From: Evansella caseinilytica
GTDB lineage: Bacteria; Bacillota; Bacilli; Bacillales; Salisediminibacteriaceae
Assembly (NCBI RefSeq): GCF_900107275.1
Contig: NZ_FNPI01000004.1
Span: 248,001 to 312,000, forward strand
DNA: 64,000 nucleotides
Reading direction: 5' to 3'
In this document: positions 7,968-16,788 of the stretch, in pieces
How positions within the stretch are numbered: position 1 is the stretch's first letter
Layout of the letters: every line of letters begins with the position of its first letter
Notes under the pieces: model-generated
What the model was told of the DNA's origin: nothing
Databases searched by the model: none
Seen by the model: only the letters and a program-made list of their open reading frames with translations
Made by a program: the position numbers and the translations under genes

Positions 7968-10220
7968 GTGAAATTGATCATCGCCGAAAAACCTGATCAG
8001 GGAGCGAAGCTGGCAGCACCGTTTTCCCATAAAAAACGGACAGGCTATATTGAAATCGAACGAAATGAATTTTTTCCCGCCGGCGCCGTCATGACATGGG
8101 CCATCGGCCATCTGTGCGAGCTTGCTCCTCCAGAGCATTATCATGAAAAATGGAAAAAATGGTCTATGGAGATGCTGCCGATGATCCCGCCAAAATTCCA
8201 ATATCGCGTCATGAAGTCCAAATGGAAGCAATTCAACATCATCAAAAAATTTATCGCCAGTAATGAAATATCCGAAATTATTATCGCCAGCGACGCCGGA
8301 AGAGAAGGCGAAGCGATTGTCCGCATCATATTAGCGTTGTGCAACAATCGTCATCCGGCAAAACGGCTGTGGATTTCGTCGCTGACTCCCAAATCCGTGC
8401 GGCACGGATTTCAACATCTGTTGGACGAAAGAGAGACAAGAAATATTTACGATGAGGCATTGAGCCGCTCCTGCGCCGATTGGCTTGTCGGAATGAACGC
8501 CTCCCGAGCTTACACCTTATTGCTGAAACAAAAAGGCATCGCCGATGTTTTTTCCACAGGAAGAGTGCAGACACCGACGCTGGCACTGATTGTTAAGCGG
8601 GAAAATGAAATAGAGCAATTTCAGCCTGAGCCCTTTTGGGAGGTAAAAGCAACATTTCAAATGAACGGAAAAACATTCATCGGCATCTGGCATAAAGAGA
8701 AGCAGACGAGAATAAAAACGAAGGAGCTGGCTGAAAAAATCTCCGTCTTTTGCAGAGACAAGCAAGCAACAATCGCTGCGGTAGAAAAGGAACGAAAGGA
8801 AGTAAACCCTCCGTTTTTCTTTAATTTATCTTCTTTGCAGGCGACAGCGAACAAGCGGTACAAGTTCTCTCCCCAGATAACATTGGATATTGCCCAAAAA
8901 TTATATGTCAAAGGAATCATTTCCTATCCGCGCAGCGATTCCAATTTTATTACGGCAGAGGAAGCGAAGATGTTTCCCGATATTCTGGAGAAAATAAGCC
9001 AGCAGGAAGAATATCAGTCGTTTTTTCCGTTGCCCGTATCCTCCATTGCCAATAACAAGCGCTACGTCAATGAAAAAAAGGTGTCGGATCATTACGCCAT
9101 CATTCCGACAGAGCAGGTTCCTCCACCGTCCAGATTATCGGAGGAAGAAGCGAAAATTTACAGCCTGATTGTTGAGCGGCTTCTAGCGGCCCATGATCAA
9201 AAAGCTGTTTTTGACTACACGACAGCACATACACTTGTAGATCAGCGGGCGACGTTTATCACAAAAGGAAGAGAAGTCGTTCAAGAGGGCTGGCGCAGGA
9301 TTATCTATCCGCAGGAAAAAAACAGCGGTGAAAGTGACAAGGAGCAGCACTTACCGACTTTGCTTGAAGGGGAAGAGGGAGTGGTGCAACGTATGGAAAT
9401 AAAAGAAGGGAAAACACAGCCGCCCAAACGCTATACAGAAGGTGATCTGATCACCTTGATGAAAACAGCAGGAAAACACCTTGGTGATGAGCACTTGACC
9501 CAAGTGTTGCAACAGACGGAAGGGCTGGGAACAGAAGCGACTAGAGCCGGAATCATCGGTGTTTTAAAGCAGCGGAAATATATTTCGGTGAGCAAAAATC
9601 AAGTGCATGCAACAGACAAGGGGAAATTGCTGATCGAAGCCGTTGGTGCCAGCATTTTAGCTTCTCCTGAAATGACGGCAAAATGGGAGCAGCGCCTGCG
9701 GCAGATCGGTGAGGGCAAATCATCGGCGGAAGCGTTTATGGAGCAGGCGAAAAAACTGGCACGAAAGCTCGTTGAGGATGCGGCAGCACAATCCGCAAAC
9801 TGGAGGTTCGATCACCTTGATCTCGAGACGATCCAGGTCGGCGCCGCTGCCGGTAAGAGAAGGCGTACAACGATTTTAGGAAAATGTAAAAAATGCGGTG
9901 GGAACATCGTCGATAAAGGCTCCATTTATGGATGTACAAACTACAAAAAAACGAAATGCACATTCACGATTTCGAAAAAAATATTAGGAAAAAGCATCAG
10001 TACGGCAAGTGTGAAAAAACTTCTTTCCGACGGACAGACAAACCTCATCAAAGGCTTTCAAAAAGGAGACAAAACCTTTGCCGCTTATTTAATCTGGAAT
10101 GACTCCACCACTTCTGTACAGTTCAAATACAAGGAAACGAACCGAATTCGGCACGATAGAAACGGAAGTGAGACCGAAAAGAGAAAAAATAAAATGATTA
10201 TAGGGAAAAAAAATGTATAA
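7968..10220 (+). CDS. topB: DNA topoisomerase III (type IA)
   Basis: A GTG start at 7968 with an AAAGGTGG site gives 750 residues (B. subtilis TopB is 727). The N-terminal TOPRIM domain carries KLIIAEKP with Glu6 and IIASDAGREGEA near residues 105-116. The catalytic tyrosine lies in GIISYPRSDSNFI at about residue 320. A four-cysteine zinc-ribbon-like C-terminal segment is present (CKKCGG ... CTNYKKTKC). The enzyme relaxes and decatenates DNA by single-strand passage. The last ~40 residues are rich in Lys and Arg. The gene appears to be monocistronic. Confidence 0.95.
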   Translation: MKLIIAEKPDQGAKLAAPFSHKKRTGYIEIERNEFFPAGAVMTWAIGHLCELAPPEHYHEKWKKWSMEMLPMIPPKFQYRVMKSKWKQFNIIKKFIASNEISEIIIASDAGREGEAIVRIILALCNNRHPAKRLWISSLTPKSVRHGFQHLLDERETRNIYDEALSRSCADWLVGMNASRAYTLLLKQKGIADVFSTGRVQTPTLALIVKRENEIEQFQPEPFWEVKATFQMNGKTFIGIWHKEKQTRIKTKELAEKISVFCRDKQATIAAVEKERKEVNPPFFFNLSSLQATANKRYKFSPQITLDIAQKLYVKGIISYPRSDSNFITAEEAKMFPDILEKISQQEEYQSFFPLPVSSIANNKRYVNEKKVSDHYAIIPTEQVPPPSRLSEEEAKIYSLIVERLLAAHDQKAVFDYTTAHTLVDQRATFITKGREVVQEGWRRIIYPQEKNSGESDKEQHLPTLLEGEEGVVQRMEIKEGKTQPPKRYTEGDLITLMKTAGKHLGDEHLTQVLQQTEGLGTEATRAGIIGVLKQRKYISVSKNQVHATDKGKLLIEAVGASILASPEMTAKWEQRLRQIGEGKSSAEAFMEQAKKLARKLVEDAAAQSANWRFDHLDLETIQVGAAAGKRRRTTILGKCKKCGGNIVDKGSIYGCTNYKKTKCTFTISKKILGKSISTASVKKLLSDGQTNLIKGFQKGDKTFAAYLIWNDSTTSVQFKYKETNRIRHDRNGSETEKRKNKMIIGKKNV

Positions 10221-10439
10221 ACATTGTAATCGTATAGAAATGATGTCAGAGATTTAAAATTTCACAAAATCATTGAATGAGTACAAGCATCATTATCAGT
10301 TGGTTCCGATTCAACTGGTTTAGAGATAAGTATTCAAACCTTGATTTACTCATAATAGTGAAAAATTCAGAGAATGTAGTAACTATCAATAAACAACTTA
10401 GAGAATATTTACAATCAAGGTTTTGTATTCTTAAAGTCT

Positions 10440-10560
10440 TGAAGGACTCCTCTATCTTCCAGAGGCCTCTGTAGATCTCCACAATGCGCTCATCAGCTTC
10501 CTTGGACTCACTGGTGAGGATGGCATTGTACCCATCAAGCTCCTCTTCCTTTTTGAGCTT
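10440..10560 (-). pseudogene. Transposase remnant, IS1634/IS4-like
   Basis: On the minus strand the frame reads EEELDGYNAILTSESKEADE followed by RIVEIYRGLWKIEESFKT, the signature of the C-terminal part of IS1634-type (IS4 superfamily) transposases. The YRGLWKIEESF block carries the catalytic glutamate region. Both sides degenerate at once, with a frameshift upstream near 10557 and unrelated AT-rich sequence after SFKT. Only ~40 residues remain, so this is a dead fragment. The family name comes from motif recall. Confidence 0.65.
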
Positions 10561-10627
10561 CTACATCAAGATGAAGAGACTGTCGGGCATCCTCCGGAAA
10601 TCTCCCTCGTTTTTGCATTAAAGGTTG

Positions 10628-10676
10628 CTTCGTATTTGTTCAAAAAGAAAAAAAGCGATCTTTTTGAACAAACACT
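10628..10676. repeat. Family A terminal inverted repeat, minimal copy
   Basis: TTGTTCAAAAAG and CTTTTTGAACAA face each other around a ~14-base loop, followed by ACACTTATAG as in the 50.6-kb copy. This may be a solo footprint in which the element interior has been lost. Confidence 0.6.
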
Positions 10677-10851
10677 TATAGAAAGCTGCGTATAACAACA
10701 GCTGATTTAGGTAACTGTTTATATACAAGGAAATATCCAAGGTTCAATGCACCTTAAAATGATTTCCGAAAATGTGTATTATTTTATCAATACTACCGTT
10801 ATTATGCAGTAAACGAAAATGTCACAAAATCAGTAACTTTTAAGCGCTTTA

Positions 10852-10880
10852 TTGTCAGCGCTGTCAATTGATGCTATAAT
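10852..10880 (+). promoter_or_regulatory. Candidate sigma-A promoter upstream of uxaC
   Basis: TTGTCA (10852-10857), a 17-base spacer and a perfect TATAAT (10875-10880). It points toward uxaC about 280 bases downstream, with a small family A footprint (10905-10942) lying between. Confidence 0.6.
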
Positions 10881-11080
10881 CGAAGGCGAATAAACATAAA
10901 GCGTTTGTTCATACGATGTTTCCCGGACTTTTTGAACATCGCATTAGGGCAAGCATAAAGAAAAATGCGAGAATGAAAGCGCTGTAGAGCGGAATGCAGG
11001 TCCATGGCGATTCTGCAGCTGCTGGATAGATACCGGTATCATATAGGTGTAAAGAAAGGACGGTTTCTTTTTTTGACCGA

Positions 11081-11100
11081 AAATAACAACGTTTGCATTT
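11081..11100 (+). promoter_or_regulatory. LacI-type operator upstream of uxaC
   Basis: AAATAACAACGTTTGCATTT matches the left half of the palindrome at 15141-15158 exactly and the right half partly. It lies ~60 bases before the uxaC start and is the likely target of the LacI-family protein encoded at 40448-41431. Confidence 0.65.
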
Positions 11101-11158
11101 AGCCGAGACGGAAAATCCACTAATTGCATTTTTTAAAAACAAGGAGGAGAAACATACG

Positions 11159-12559
11159 ATGAAAGCCTTTATTCATGACGATTTTGTACTGACCAGCGAT
11201 GCGGCGAAAACGCTGTACCATCAATACGCCAAGGAGATGCCGATCCATGATTTCCACTGCCATCTCAGCCCAAAGGAGATCGCAGAAAATAAATCGTTCA
11301 ACAATATTTCAGAAATCTGGCTCCACGGAGATCATTACAAGTGGCGAGCAATGAGAATCCTTGGTGTGGATGAAGAATTGATCACCGGAAACGCGAGTGA
11401 CTTTGACAAATTTCAGGCATGGGCGAAAACAGTTCCGTATACCATCGGAAATCCGCTGTACCAATGGACGCATCTCGAACTGAAACGATATTTTAACGTC
11501 GAGCAATTACTGAACGAACAATCCGCCGAAGAAATTTGGCATCATTGTAACGCGCTGCTGCAACAAGAAGACTACACCACGCAAAAAATCATCGAAAAAT
11601 CAAACGTCAACTATATTTGTACAACAGATGATCCAGTTGACACGCTGGAACATCATCACGCAATTGCCGCGAATCCTGCGGTTACGGCAAAAGTGCTGCC
11701 AACTTTCCGTCCCGACAAAGCAGTAGAAATAAACCGGCCAGAGTTTTCCGACTACATGAAAAAGCTTAGTGAAGCAGCGCAAATGGAAATCACCTCCTAT
11801 GATCAGCTGCTCCATGCGATTGAAAAGCGAGCCGCCTATTTCCATGAAGCAGGCTGCCGGGTGTCCGATCACGGAATTCAGACACTTCCATTTGCAGAAT
11901 GCACGCATAAACAAGCGGCAGCTATTTTTAACAAACGAATGAGCGGTACCCCTGTAAGTGCGGAGGAGGAAGAAAAATATAAAAGCTTTACACTGCTGTT
12001 CTTAGGAAGATTGTACAGTTCGCTTGGCTGGGTGATGCAACTGCACATCGGAGCAATCCGAAACAATAATCAGCGCCGTTTTCAGGAGCTTGGACCTGAC
12101 ACCGGCTTTGACTCCATCCATGACTTTGAACTTGCGGCAGCGTTGAACGGATTTTTGAATGCGTTGGACAGCACGGATGAATTGCCGAAAGCGATTATCT
12201 ATAACCTAAATCCGGTACATAACCACGTGATTGCAACCGCCATCGGCAACTTCCAGTCAAGTGGAATCAGAGGGAAAATTCAATTCGGCTCCGGCTGGTG
12301 GTTCCTCGATCAAAAAGACGGCATGACCGCGCAAATGAAGGACCTTGCTAACTTTGGCATCCTCAGCGCTTTCGTCGGTATGCTCACAGACTCAAGAAGC
12401 TTTTTGTCCTACACCCGTCACGAATATTTCCGCCGGATTCTGTGTGATTTCGTCGGTGGCTGGATCGAAAACGGCGAAGCCCCGAAAGATTACGTACTGA
12501 CAGGAAAAATCATTCAGGACATTTGCTACAACAATGCGAAGAATTATTTCGGGATTTGA
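11159..12559 (+). CDS. uxaC: Glucuronate/galacturonate isomerase
   Basis: The ATG at 11159 follows a strong AAGGAGGAG and yields 466 residues, the normal UxaC length. The metal-binding HxH occurs at residues 33-35 (DFHCHLSPKEI). The family patterns GDHYKWRAMR, TTDDPVD, GSGWWF and MLTDSRSFLSYTRHEYFRR are all present. UxaC converts D-galacturonate to tagaturonate (or glucuronate to fructuronate) in the cytosol, the first step of uronate catabolism after pectin breakdown. It leads a cluster that continues with an acetylesterase and a polygalacturonase and, after a repeat-filled gap, uxaA and uxaB. A LacI-type operator lies just upstream. Confidence 0.96.
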   Translation: MKAFIHDDFVLTSDAAKTLYHQYAKEMPIHDFHCHLSPKEIAENKSFNNISEIWLHGDHYKWRAMRILGVDEELITGNASDFDKFQAWAKTVPYTIGNPLYQWTHLELKRYFNVEQLLNEQSAEEIWHHCNALLQQEDYTTQKIIEKSNVNYICTTDDPVDTLEHHHAIAANPAVTAKVLPTFRPDKAVEINRPEFSDYMKKLSEAAQMEITSYDQLLHAIEKRAAYFHEAGCRVSDHGIQTLPFAECTHKQAAAIFNKRMSGTPVSAEEEEKYKSFTLLFLGRLYSSLGWVMQLHIGAIRNNNQRRFQELGPDTGFDSIHDFELAAALNGFLNALDSTDELPKAIIYNLNPVHNHVIATAIGNFQSSGIRGKIQFGSGWWFLDQKDGMTAQMKDLANFGILSAFVGMLTDSRSFLSYTRHEYFRRILCDFVGGWIENGEAPKDYVLTGKIIQDICYNNAKNYFGI

Positions 12560-12631
12560 CATCCTGACAGGATAACTATCAAGGCATTTTTTGCTAGATT
12601 AGGAGTGCTAGATTGATAATCGGAGGGACTT

Positions 12632-13318
12632 ATGAAACAAAAGCAAATAAATATTTTTCTCGTCGGTGACTCCACCATGGCGGAGTATGACGCTACCCGG
12701 TCGCCGCAGACCGGATGGGGCCAAGCACTGCATCAATATGTAACCAGCCAGGTGGAGATTTGGAACGAAGCCTTTCCGGGACGAAGTTCGAAAAGCTTTT
12801 TCATGGAAAACAGGTTGGAACGAGTAGAAAACAACATCTGCACCGGTGATTATCTCTTGATTCAATTCGGCCATAACGATGAGAAAGCGGACCCGGAAAG
12901 GCATACGGACCCGTTTACAAGCTTTCAAGCGTACTTGAAGCGGTATATTGCAACGGCAAGGAACAATCAGGCACACGCTGTCCTGATTACCCCGGTTCAG
13001 CGTCGGTCGTATGATCTGTCGGGAAATTTTCAAGAGACGCACGGCGACTATCCAGCGGCGATAAAGCAGTTGGGTGCGCGCTTGAAGGTTCCCGTCGTTG
13101 ACTTGGCGGCGGAAAGCAGAAAGCTGCTGGAAAAACTCGGTCCGCAGCTGGCAAAACAACTATATTTGTGGCTTGAACGGGGAGAAGAGATTAATTACCC
13201 GGACGGACTAAAGGACGATACCCATTTTTGTCAATACGGAGCAAACATGATTGCGCAGCTCGTAGTCAACGAGCTGAAGACGCTGAATCTGCCGCTGACC
13301 GGCTACCTGAAAGCTTAA
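12632..13318 (+). CDS. Rhamnogalacturonan acetylesterase-like SGNH hydrolase
   Basis: The 228-residue protein starts at ATG 12632 after CGGAGGG. SGNH/GDSL block I is VGDSTMAEYD with Ser14 as probable nucleophile, block III is FGHNDEK, and the catalytic Asp/His pair lies in KDDTHFCQYGA near residues 195-198. Length and motifs match B. subtilis YesT/YesY-type esterases, which remove acetyl groups from rhamnogalacturonan. There is no signal peptide, so it should act in the cytosol on imported oligosaccharides. It follows uxaC by 72 bases and precedes a GH28 gene by 32 bases, so the three are probably cotranscribed. Confidence 0.88.
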   Translation: MKQKQINIFLVGDSTMAEYDATRSPQTGWGQALHQYVTSQVEIWNEAFPGRSSKSFFMENRLERVENNICTGDYLLIQFGHNDEKADPERHTDPFTSFQAYLKRYIATARNNQAHAVLITPVQRRSYDLSGNFQETHGDYPAAIKQLGARLKVPVVDLAAESRKLLEKLGPQLAKQLYLWLERGEEINYPDGLKDDTHFCQYGANMIAQLVVNELKTLNLPLTGYLKA

Positions 13319-13350
13319 CAATATTATCAGACAGACAAAGGAGTGGAATA

Positions 13351-14781
13351 ATGCCCGCAACGCATGCAAATAAACGATTGCCAGAATTTAAAGTGAAGCT
13401 GCCGGAAATTCCGGAGCGGCAGTTTTACATTACCGACTTTGGAGCCGTCGGGGACGGCACCGAGATAAATACCGCCGCGATTGAAAAGGCGATAGCCGCC
13501 TGCGCAGCAGCCGGGGGTGGCAAAGTCATCATCCCTCCCGGTATCTGGCTTACCGGACCGATCCGGTTGACAAGCAGGTTGAATCTTCACGCCGAAGCAG
13601 GCGCAACGGTTGTATTTACAGGGAACTGTCACGCCTATCCGCTTATCACCTCCTGTTTTGAAGGAGAGCAAATGATCCGCTGTCAGTCTCCTTTAGACGG
13701 GGAGAACCTGGAGCATGTCGCAATAACTGGAGACGGCGTGTTTGATGGTTCCGGGGAATACTGGCGTCCGGTCAAACGGTTTAAACTCACAGTTTCCCAA
13801 TGGAAAAAACTTGTTGCAAGCGGCGGAACAGTAGATAAGGAGAAGGAAATTTGGTGGCCGTCGGAGAACGCGATGAATGGAGCAGAAGTGTACCAAAACC
13901 TTCGAAAAAACGGAGCGGCAAGACCGGAAGATTTTCAGTCGGTGAAGGAGTATTTGCGACCGAATTTACTTAGCTTGCGAAAAAGTAAATACATTCTGTT
14001 CGACGGACCGACTTTCCAAAATTCGCCGGCTTGGAATCTTCATCCATGGCTGTGTGAGCATATAACGATACGTCGGATTTCTGTAAGAAATCCGTGGTTT
14101 GCGCAAAATGGGGACGGCTTGGACATCGAATCATGCCGCTATGTTACAGTGGAAAAATCCGTTTTTGACGTCGGGGATGATGCTATATGCATCAAGTCGG
14201 GGAAAAACGAAGCCGGGCGACGATTGGGAGTTGCAGCCGAAGACATCTTGATCCGCGACTGCAAGGTTTACAGCGGTCATGGGGGATTTGTTATCGGCAG
14301 CGAAATGTCCGGAGGGGTAAGAAACATTCAAGTGAGCGACTGTGATTTTTACGGGACAGATACCGGGCTTCGCTTTAAAAGCACCCGCGGCCGGGGCGGG
14401 ATCGTTGAAAACATTGATATCCGTCGCATCCGGATGCACAATATTTCAAAAGAAGCAATCGTATTTCATATGTATTATGAAATACCGGAGGCGACAATTG
14501 AGAATACGCCAGTTCCGGTGACAAAGGAAACCCCGGTATTCCGCGATATCGCCATCAGCAACGTGTCTTGCACCGCTGCCGGCACGGCGTTATTGATGAA
14601 GGGGCTGCCTGAAATGCCGCTGAAAGGGGTGACTTTCGACAAGCTCACACTGACGGCAAAAAAAGGCGTGATCTGCTCGCAATGCAAAATTATGCAGTTT
14701 ACTAAAACACGAATTTTCGTAAAGGAAGGTCCCGCATTTACCTTTCAGGATTGCATTAACACATCGGTGTCACACATATAA
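13351..14781 (+). CDS. GH28 polygalacturonase-type glycosidase
   Basis: The ATG at 13351 has AAAGGAG upstream; an earlier in-frame start lies inside the esterase gene and is rejected. The 476 residues form a right-handed beta-helix protein. All GH28 catalytic blocks are present: NGDGLDIES (about 252), GDDAICIKSG (about 274), GHGGFVIGSE (about 309) and RFKSTRGRGG (about 340). No signal peptide is seen, so it likely trims galacturonate from imported oligosaccharides inside the cell, in exo fashion. It ends the uxaC-esterase-GH28 group; a repeat-rich gap follows. Confidence 0.93.
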   Translation: MPATHANKRLPEFKVKLPEIPERQFYITDFGAVGDGTEINTAAIEKAIAACAAAGGGKVIIPPGIWLTGPIRLTSRLNLHAEAGATVVFTGNCHAYPLITSCFEGEQMIRCQSPLDGENLEHVAITGDGVFDGSGEYWRPVKRFKLTVSQWKKLVASGGTVDKEKEIWWPSENAMNGAEVYQNLRKNGAARPEDFQSVKEYLRPNLLSLRKSKYILFDGPTFQNSPAWNLHPWLCEHITIRRISVRNPWFAQNGDGLDIESCRYVTVEKSVFDVGDDAICIKSGKNEAGRRLGVAAEDILIRDCKVYSGHGGFVIGSEMSGGVRNIQVSDCDFYGTDTGLRFKSTRGRGGIVENIDIRRIRMHNISKEAIVFHMYYEIPEATIENTPVPVTKETPVFRDIAISNVSCTAAGTALLMKGLPEMPLKGVTFDKLTLTAKKGVICSQCKIMQFTKTRIFVKEGPAFTFQDCINTSVSHI

Positions 14782-14782
14782 A

Positions 14783-15096
14783 GAGCGTGTTCAAAAAGGC
14801 AATGGTTCCGCACGATGCGCCCCAATTCCGCCTAAGTGCTGCCCACGTCCTATGGGCAACGGCGAAATGTCGTCATCCTGACTCCAAGAAAGCCACTCAC
14901 AGTTGGCTTGAAAAGAATGCATCGGCTCCACTCATTGTCTCTTTTCCTCTGCCAGTATTTCACTGATGTTGATCCTAGTGCCATCGCGCGCACGCGATGA
15001 CACAATGAGACAGTTCGCAGTTTCTCAGTGAAGAATGGCTCATTGCTTCGCGTTTGTTTAAAAAGATAAAAATCGATCTTTTGAACAAACATTTAA
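14783..15096. repeat. Family A-like repeat, long copy
   Basis: The interval between the GH28 gene and uxaA starts with GCGTGTTCAAAAAGG and ends with ATCTTTTGAACAAACATTTAA, the same terminal signature as the other family A copies. The ~280-base interior differs from the copies at 0.9 and 50.6 kb. It contains no good reading frame with a ribosome binding site. It separates the uxaC group from uxaAB. Confidence 0.55.
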
Positions 15097-15108
15097 ACGC
15101 TGTTCAGA

Positions 15109-15138
15109 TTGACAAAAACAAAAGGCCGCGGCTATAAT
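15109..15138 (+). promoter_or_regulatory. Sigma-A promoter of uxaAB
   Basis: Perfect TTGACA (15109-15114), an 18-base spacer and perfect TATAAT (15133-15138), with the operator palindrome starting two bases later and uxaA 47 bases downstream. Confidence 0.88.
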
Positions 15139-15140
15139 GA

Positions 15141-15158
15141 AATAACAACGTTGTTATT
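15141..15158 (+). promoter_or_regulatory. LacI-family operator of uxaAB
   Basis: AATAACAACGTTGTTATT is an 18-bp perfect palindrome immediately after the -10 box, a position where a bound repressor would block transcription initiation. The same core occurs at 41470-41481 before the LacI-family gene and in degenerate form at 11081 and 23827. Confidence 0.85.
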
Positions 15159-15184
15159 TTGAAGATTCAGAAGGAGGTAATGTT

Positions 15185-16678
15185 ATGGGAGCCGCGTATT
15201 TGCAAATTACGGATTTGGACAATGTCGTTGTCACGTTGAAGGAATATCAAGCAGGGGAAGAATTGCGAGCAGCCGGCAGAAGTGTTGTATTGAAGGAGAA
15301 TGTTCCACAGGGTCATAAGGTGGCTCTGGAAGCGATCGCTGAAAATGAGAACGTTATCAAATTCGGCTATCCCATCGGCAGGGCAAAAGCAGCTATCCAG
15401 CCCGGCGAATGGGTTCATACGCACAATGTAAAAACAAATTTAGAAGGAACGCTGGAATATACCTACGAACCGAAGCCGGCGAAAATAGCCGCTGCTTCTG
15501 AGGAAAGAACGTTTCAAGGCTATGTCCGCGAAAACGGAGAAGCGGGGATCCGCAATGAAATCTGGATCATCAACACCGTCGGCTGTATTAACAAAACGTG
15601 TGAAATTGTCGCTAAGCTGGCCAATGAGCAATTCAAAAGCGATAGCATTGACGGCTTTTATCATTACCCGCATTTATTCGGCTGTTCACAGCTTGGAGAT
15701 GATCTCCATAACACCCAGAAGATTTTAAGCAATCTCGTCCATCACCCGAATGCTGCCGGAATACTGGTGATGGGACTCGGCTGTGAAAATAACTATATTG
15801 AATTATTTAAAACAGTTCTCGGTGATTATGATGACAGGCGGGTTAAATTTCTTGAAGTGCAGACAGCGGATGATGAAATTGACGAAGCATTGGTGCTTCT
15901 CGGTGAACTGGCAGACTACGCCGGCACGTTCAAACGTCAGCCTGTGCCGGTATCAAAGCTGAAGGTGGGGTTAAAATGCGGCGGATCGGATGGCTTTTCC
16001 GGTATTACCGGCAACCCGCTGCTCGGCAGCTTCTCGGATAAACTCATCGCCTACGGAGGGTCGACGGTGCTGACGGAAACCCCGGAATTGTTCGGCGCCG
16101 AACGAATCCTGATGGAACGGGCGAAAGATGAAGGAACTTTTTTGAAAATCGTCGATCTTATCAATGACTTTAAAGAATATTTTCTCAAACACGGACAAAA
16201 TGTTTATGAAAATCCATCTCCTGGAAACAAAAAGGGCGGCATTACAACGCTTGAAGAAAAATCGTTGGGAAATGTGCAGAAAGGCGGCTTTGCGGAAGTT
16301 GTCGATGTGCTGTCATATGGCGAACGGATGAAACAACAAGGGCTGACGCTTCTCCAAGGACCGGGAAACGATTTGGTTTCCGTAACAGCGCTGGCAGCAT
16401 CCGGCGCACACATCGTACTGTTTACAACCGGTAGGGGAACGCCATTCGGCGGCCCGGTGCCGACGGTGAAAATCTCGACAAACTCAGAGCTCTATAACAA
16501 AAAGAAAACCTGGATCGATTTCAACGCCGGCGTGCTGCTAGAAGGAAAAGACAAGCAGGAACTGACGGAAGAATTTTTCGAGTACATGCTTAAAGTTGCT
16601 TCCGGCGAGGAGAGAACCAATAATGAAACATTCGGCTTCAAAGAAATTTCGATTTTTAAAGACGGCGTCATTCTGTAA
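15185..16678 (+). CDS. uxaA: Altronate dehydratase
   Basis: The ATG at 15185 follows GAAGGAGG and encodes 497 residues. The N-terminal SAF domain (about residues 1-95) includes LKENVPQGHKVAL and the histidine-bearing GEWVHTHNVKT. The C-terminal catalytic region contains the conserved cysteine motifs NTVGCINKTCE, FGCSQLGDD, GLGCENN and GLKCGGSDGFSGITGNP, which bind the metal centre. UxaA dehydrates altronate to 2-keto-3-deoxygluconate. It is the first gene of a uxaA-uxaB transcript driven by the sigma-A promoter and palindromic operator just upstream. kdgK and kdgA, needed for the next steps, are not in the window. Confidence 0.96.
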   Translation: MGAAYLQITDLDNVVVTLKEYQAGEELRAAGRSVVLKENVPQGHKVALEAIAENENVIKFGYPIGRAKAAIQPGEWVHTHNVKTNLEGTLEYTYEPKPAKIAAASEERTFQGYVRENGEAGIRNEIWIINTVGCINKTCEIVAKLANEQFKSDSIDGFYHYPHLFGCSQLGDDLHNTQKILSNLVHHPNAAGILVMGLGCENNYIELFKTVLGDYDDRRVKFLEVQTADDEIDEALVLLGELADYAGTFKRQPVPVSKLKVGLKCGGSDGFSGITGNPLLGSFSDKLIAYGGSTVLTETPELFGAERILMERAKDEGTFLKIVDLINDFKEYFLKHGQNVYENPSPGNKKGGITTLEEKSLGNVQKGGFAEVVDVLSYGERMKQQGLTLLQGPGNDLVSVTALAASGAHIVLFTTGRGTPFGGPVPTVKISTNSELYNKKKTWIDFNAGVLLEGKDKQELTEEFFEYMLKVASGEERTNNETFGFKEISIFKDGVIL

Positions 16679-16788
16679 ACGCGCAATCAACAGTGGGCAA
16701 ACACCCCTGTACATGAGAGATACTGATCCGTTCGAAAGTCTGGAAATGACAAAAGAGCCGGCAAATATGTAAGAAAGAGGTGCATTGG

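Larger units (their letters stand above)
10221..11158. other. Long intergenic region between topB and uxaC
   Basis: About 940 bases without an intact gene. It holds a transposase remnant, two short family A inverted repeats, a candidate sigma-A promoter and a LacI-type operator, each listed separately. An imperfect ~18-bp inverted repeat around CAAACCTTGATTT (10335-10350) and AATCAAGGTTTTG (10413-10426) may mark another insertion footprint. Confidence 0.7.
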
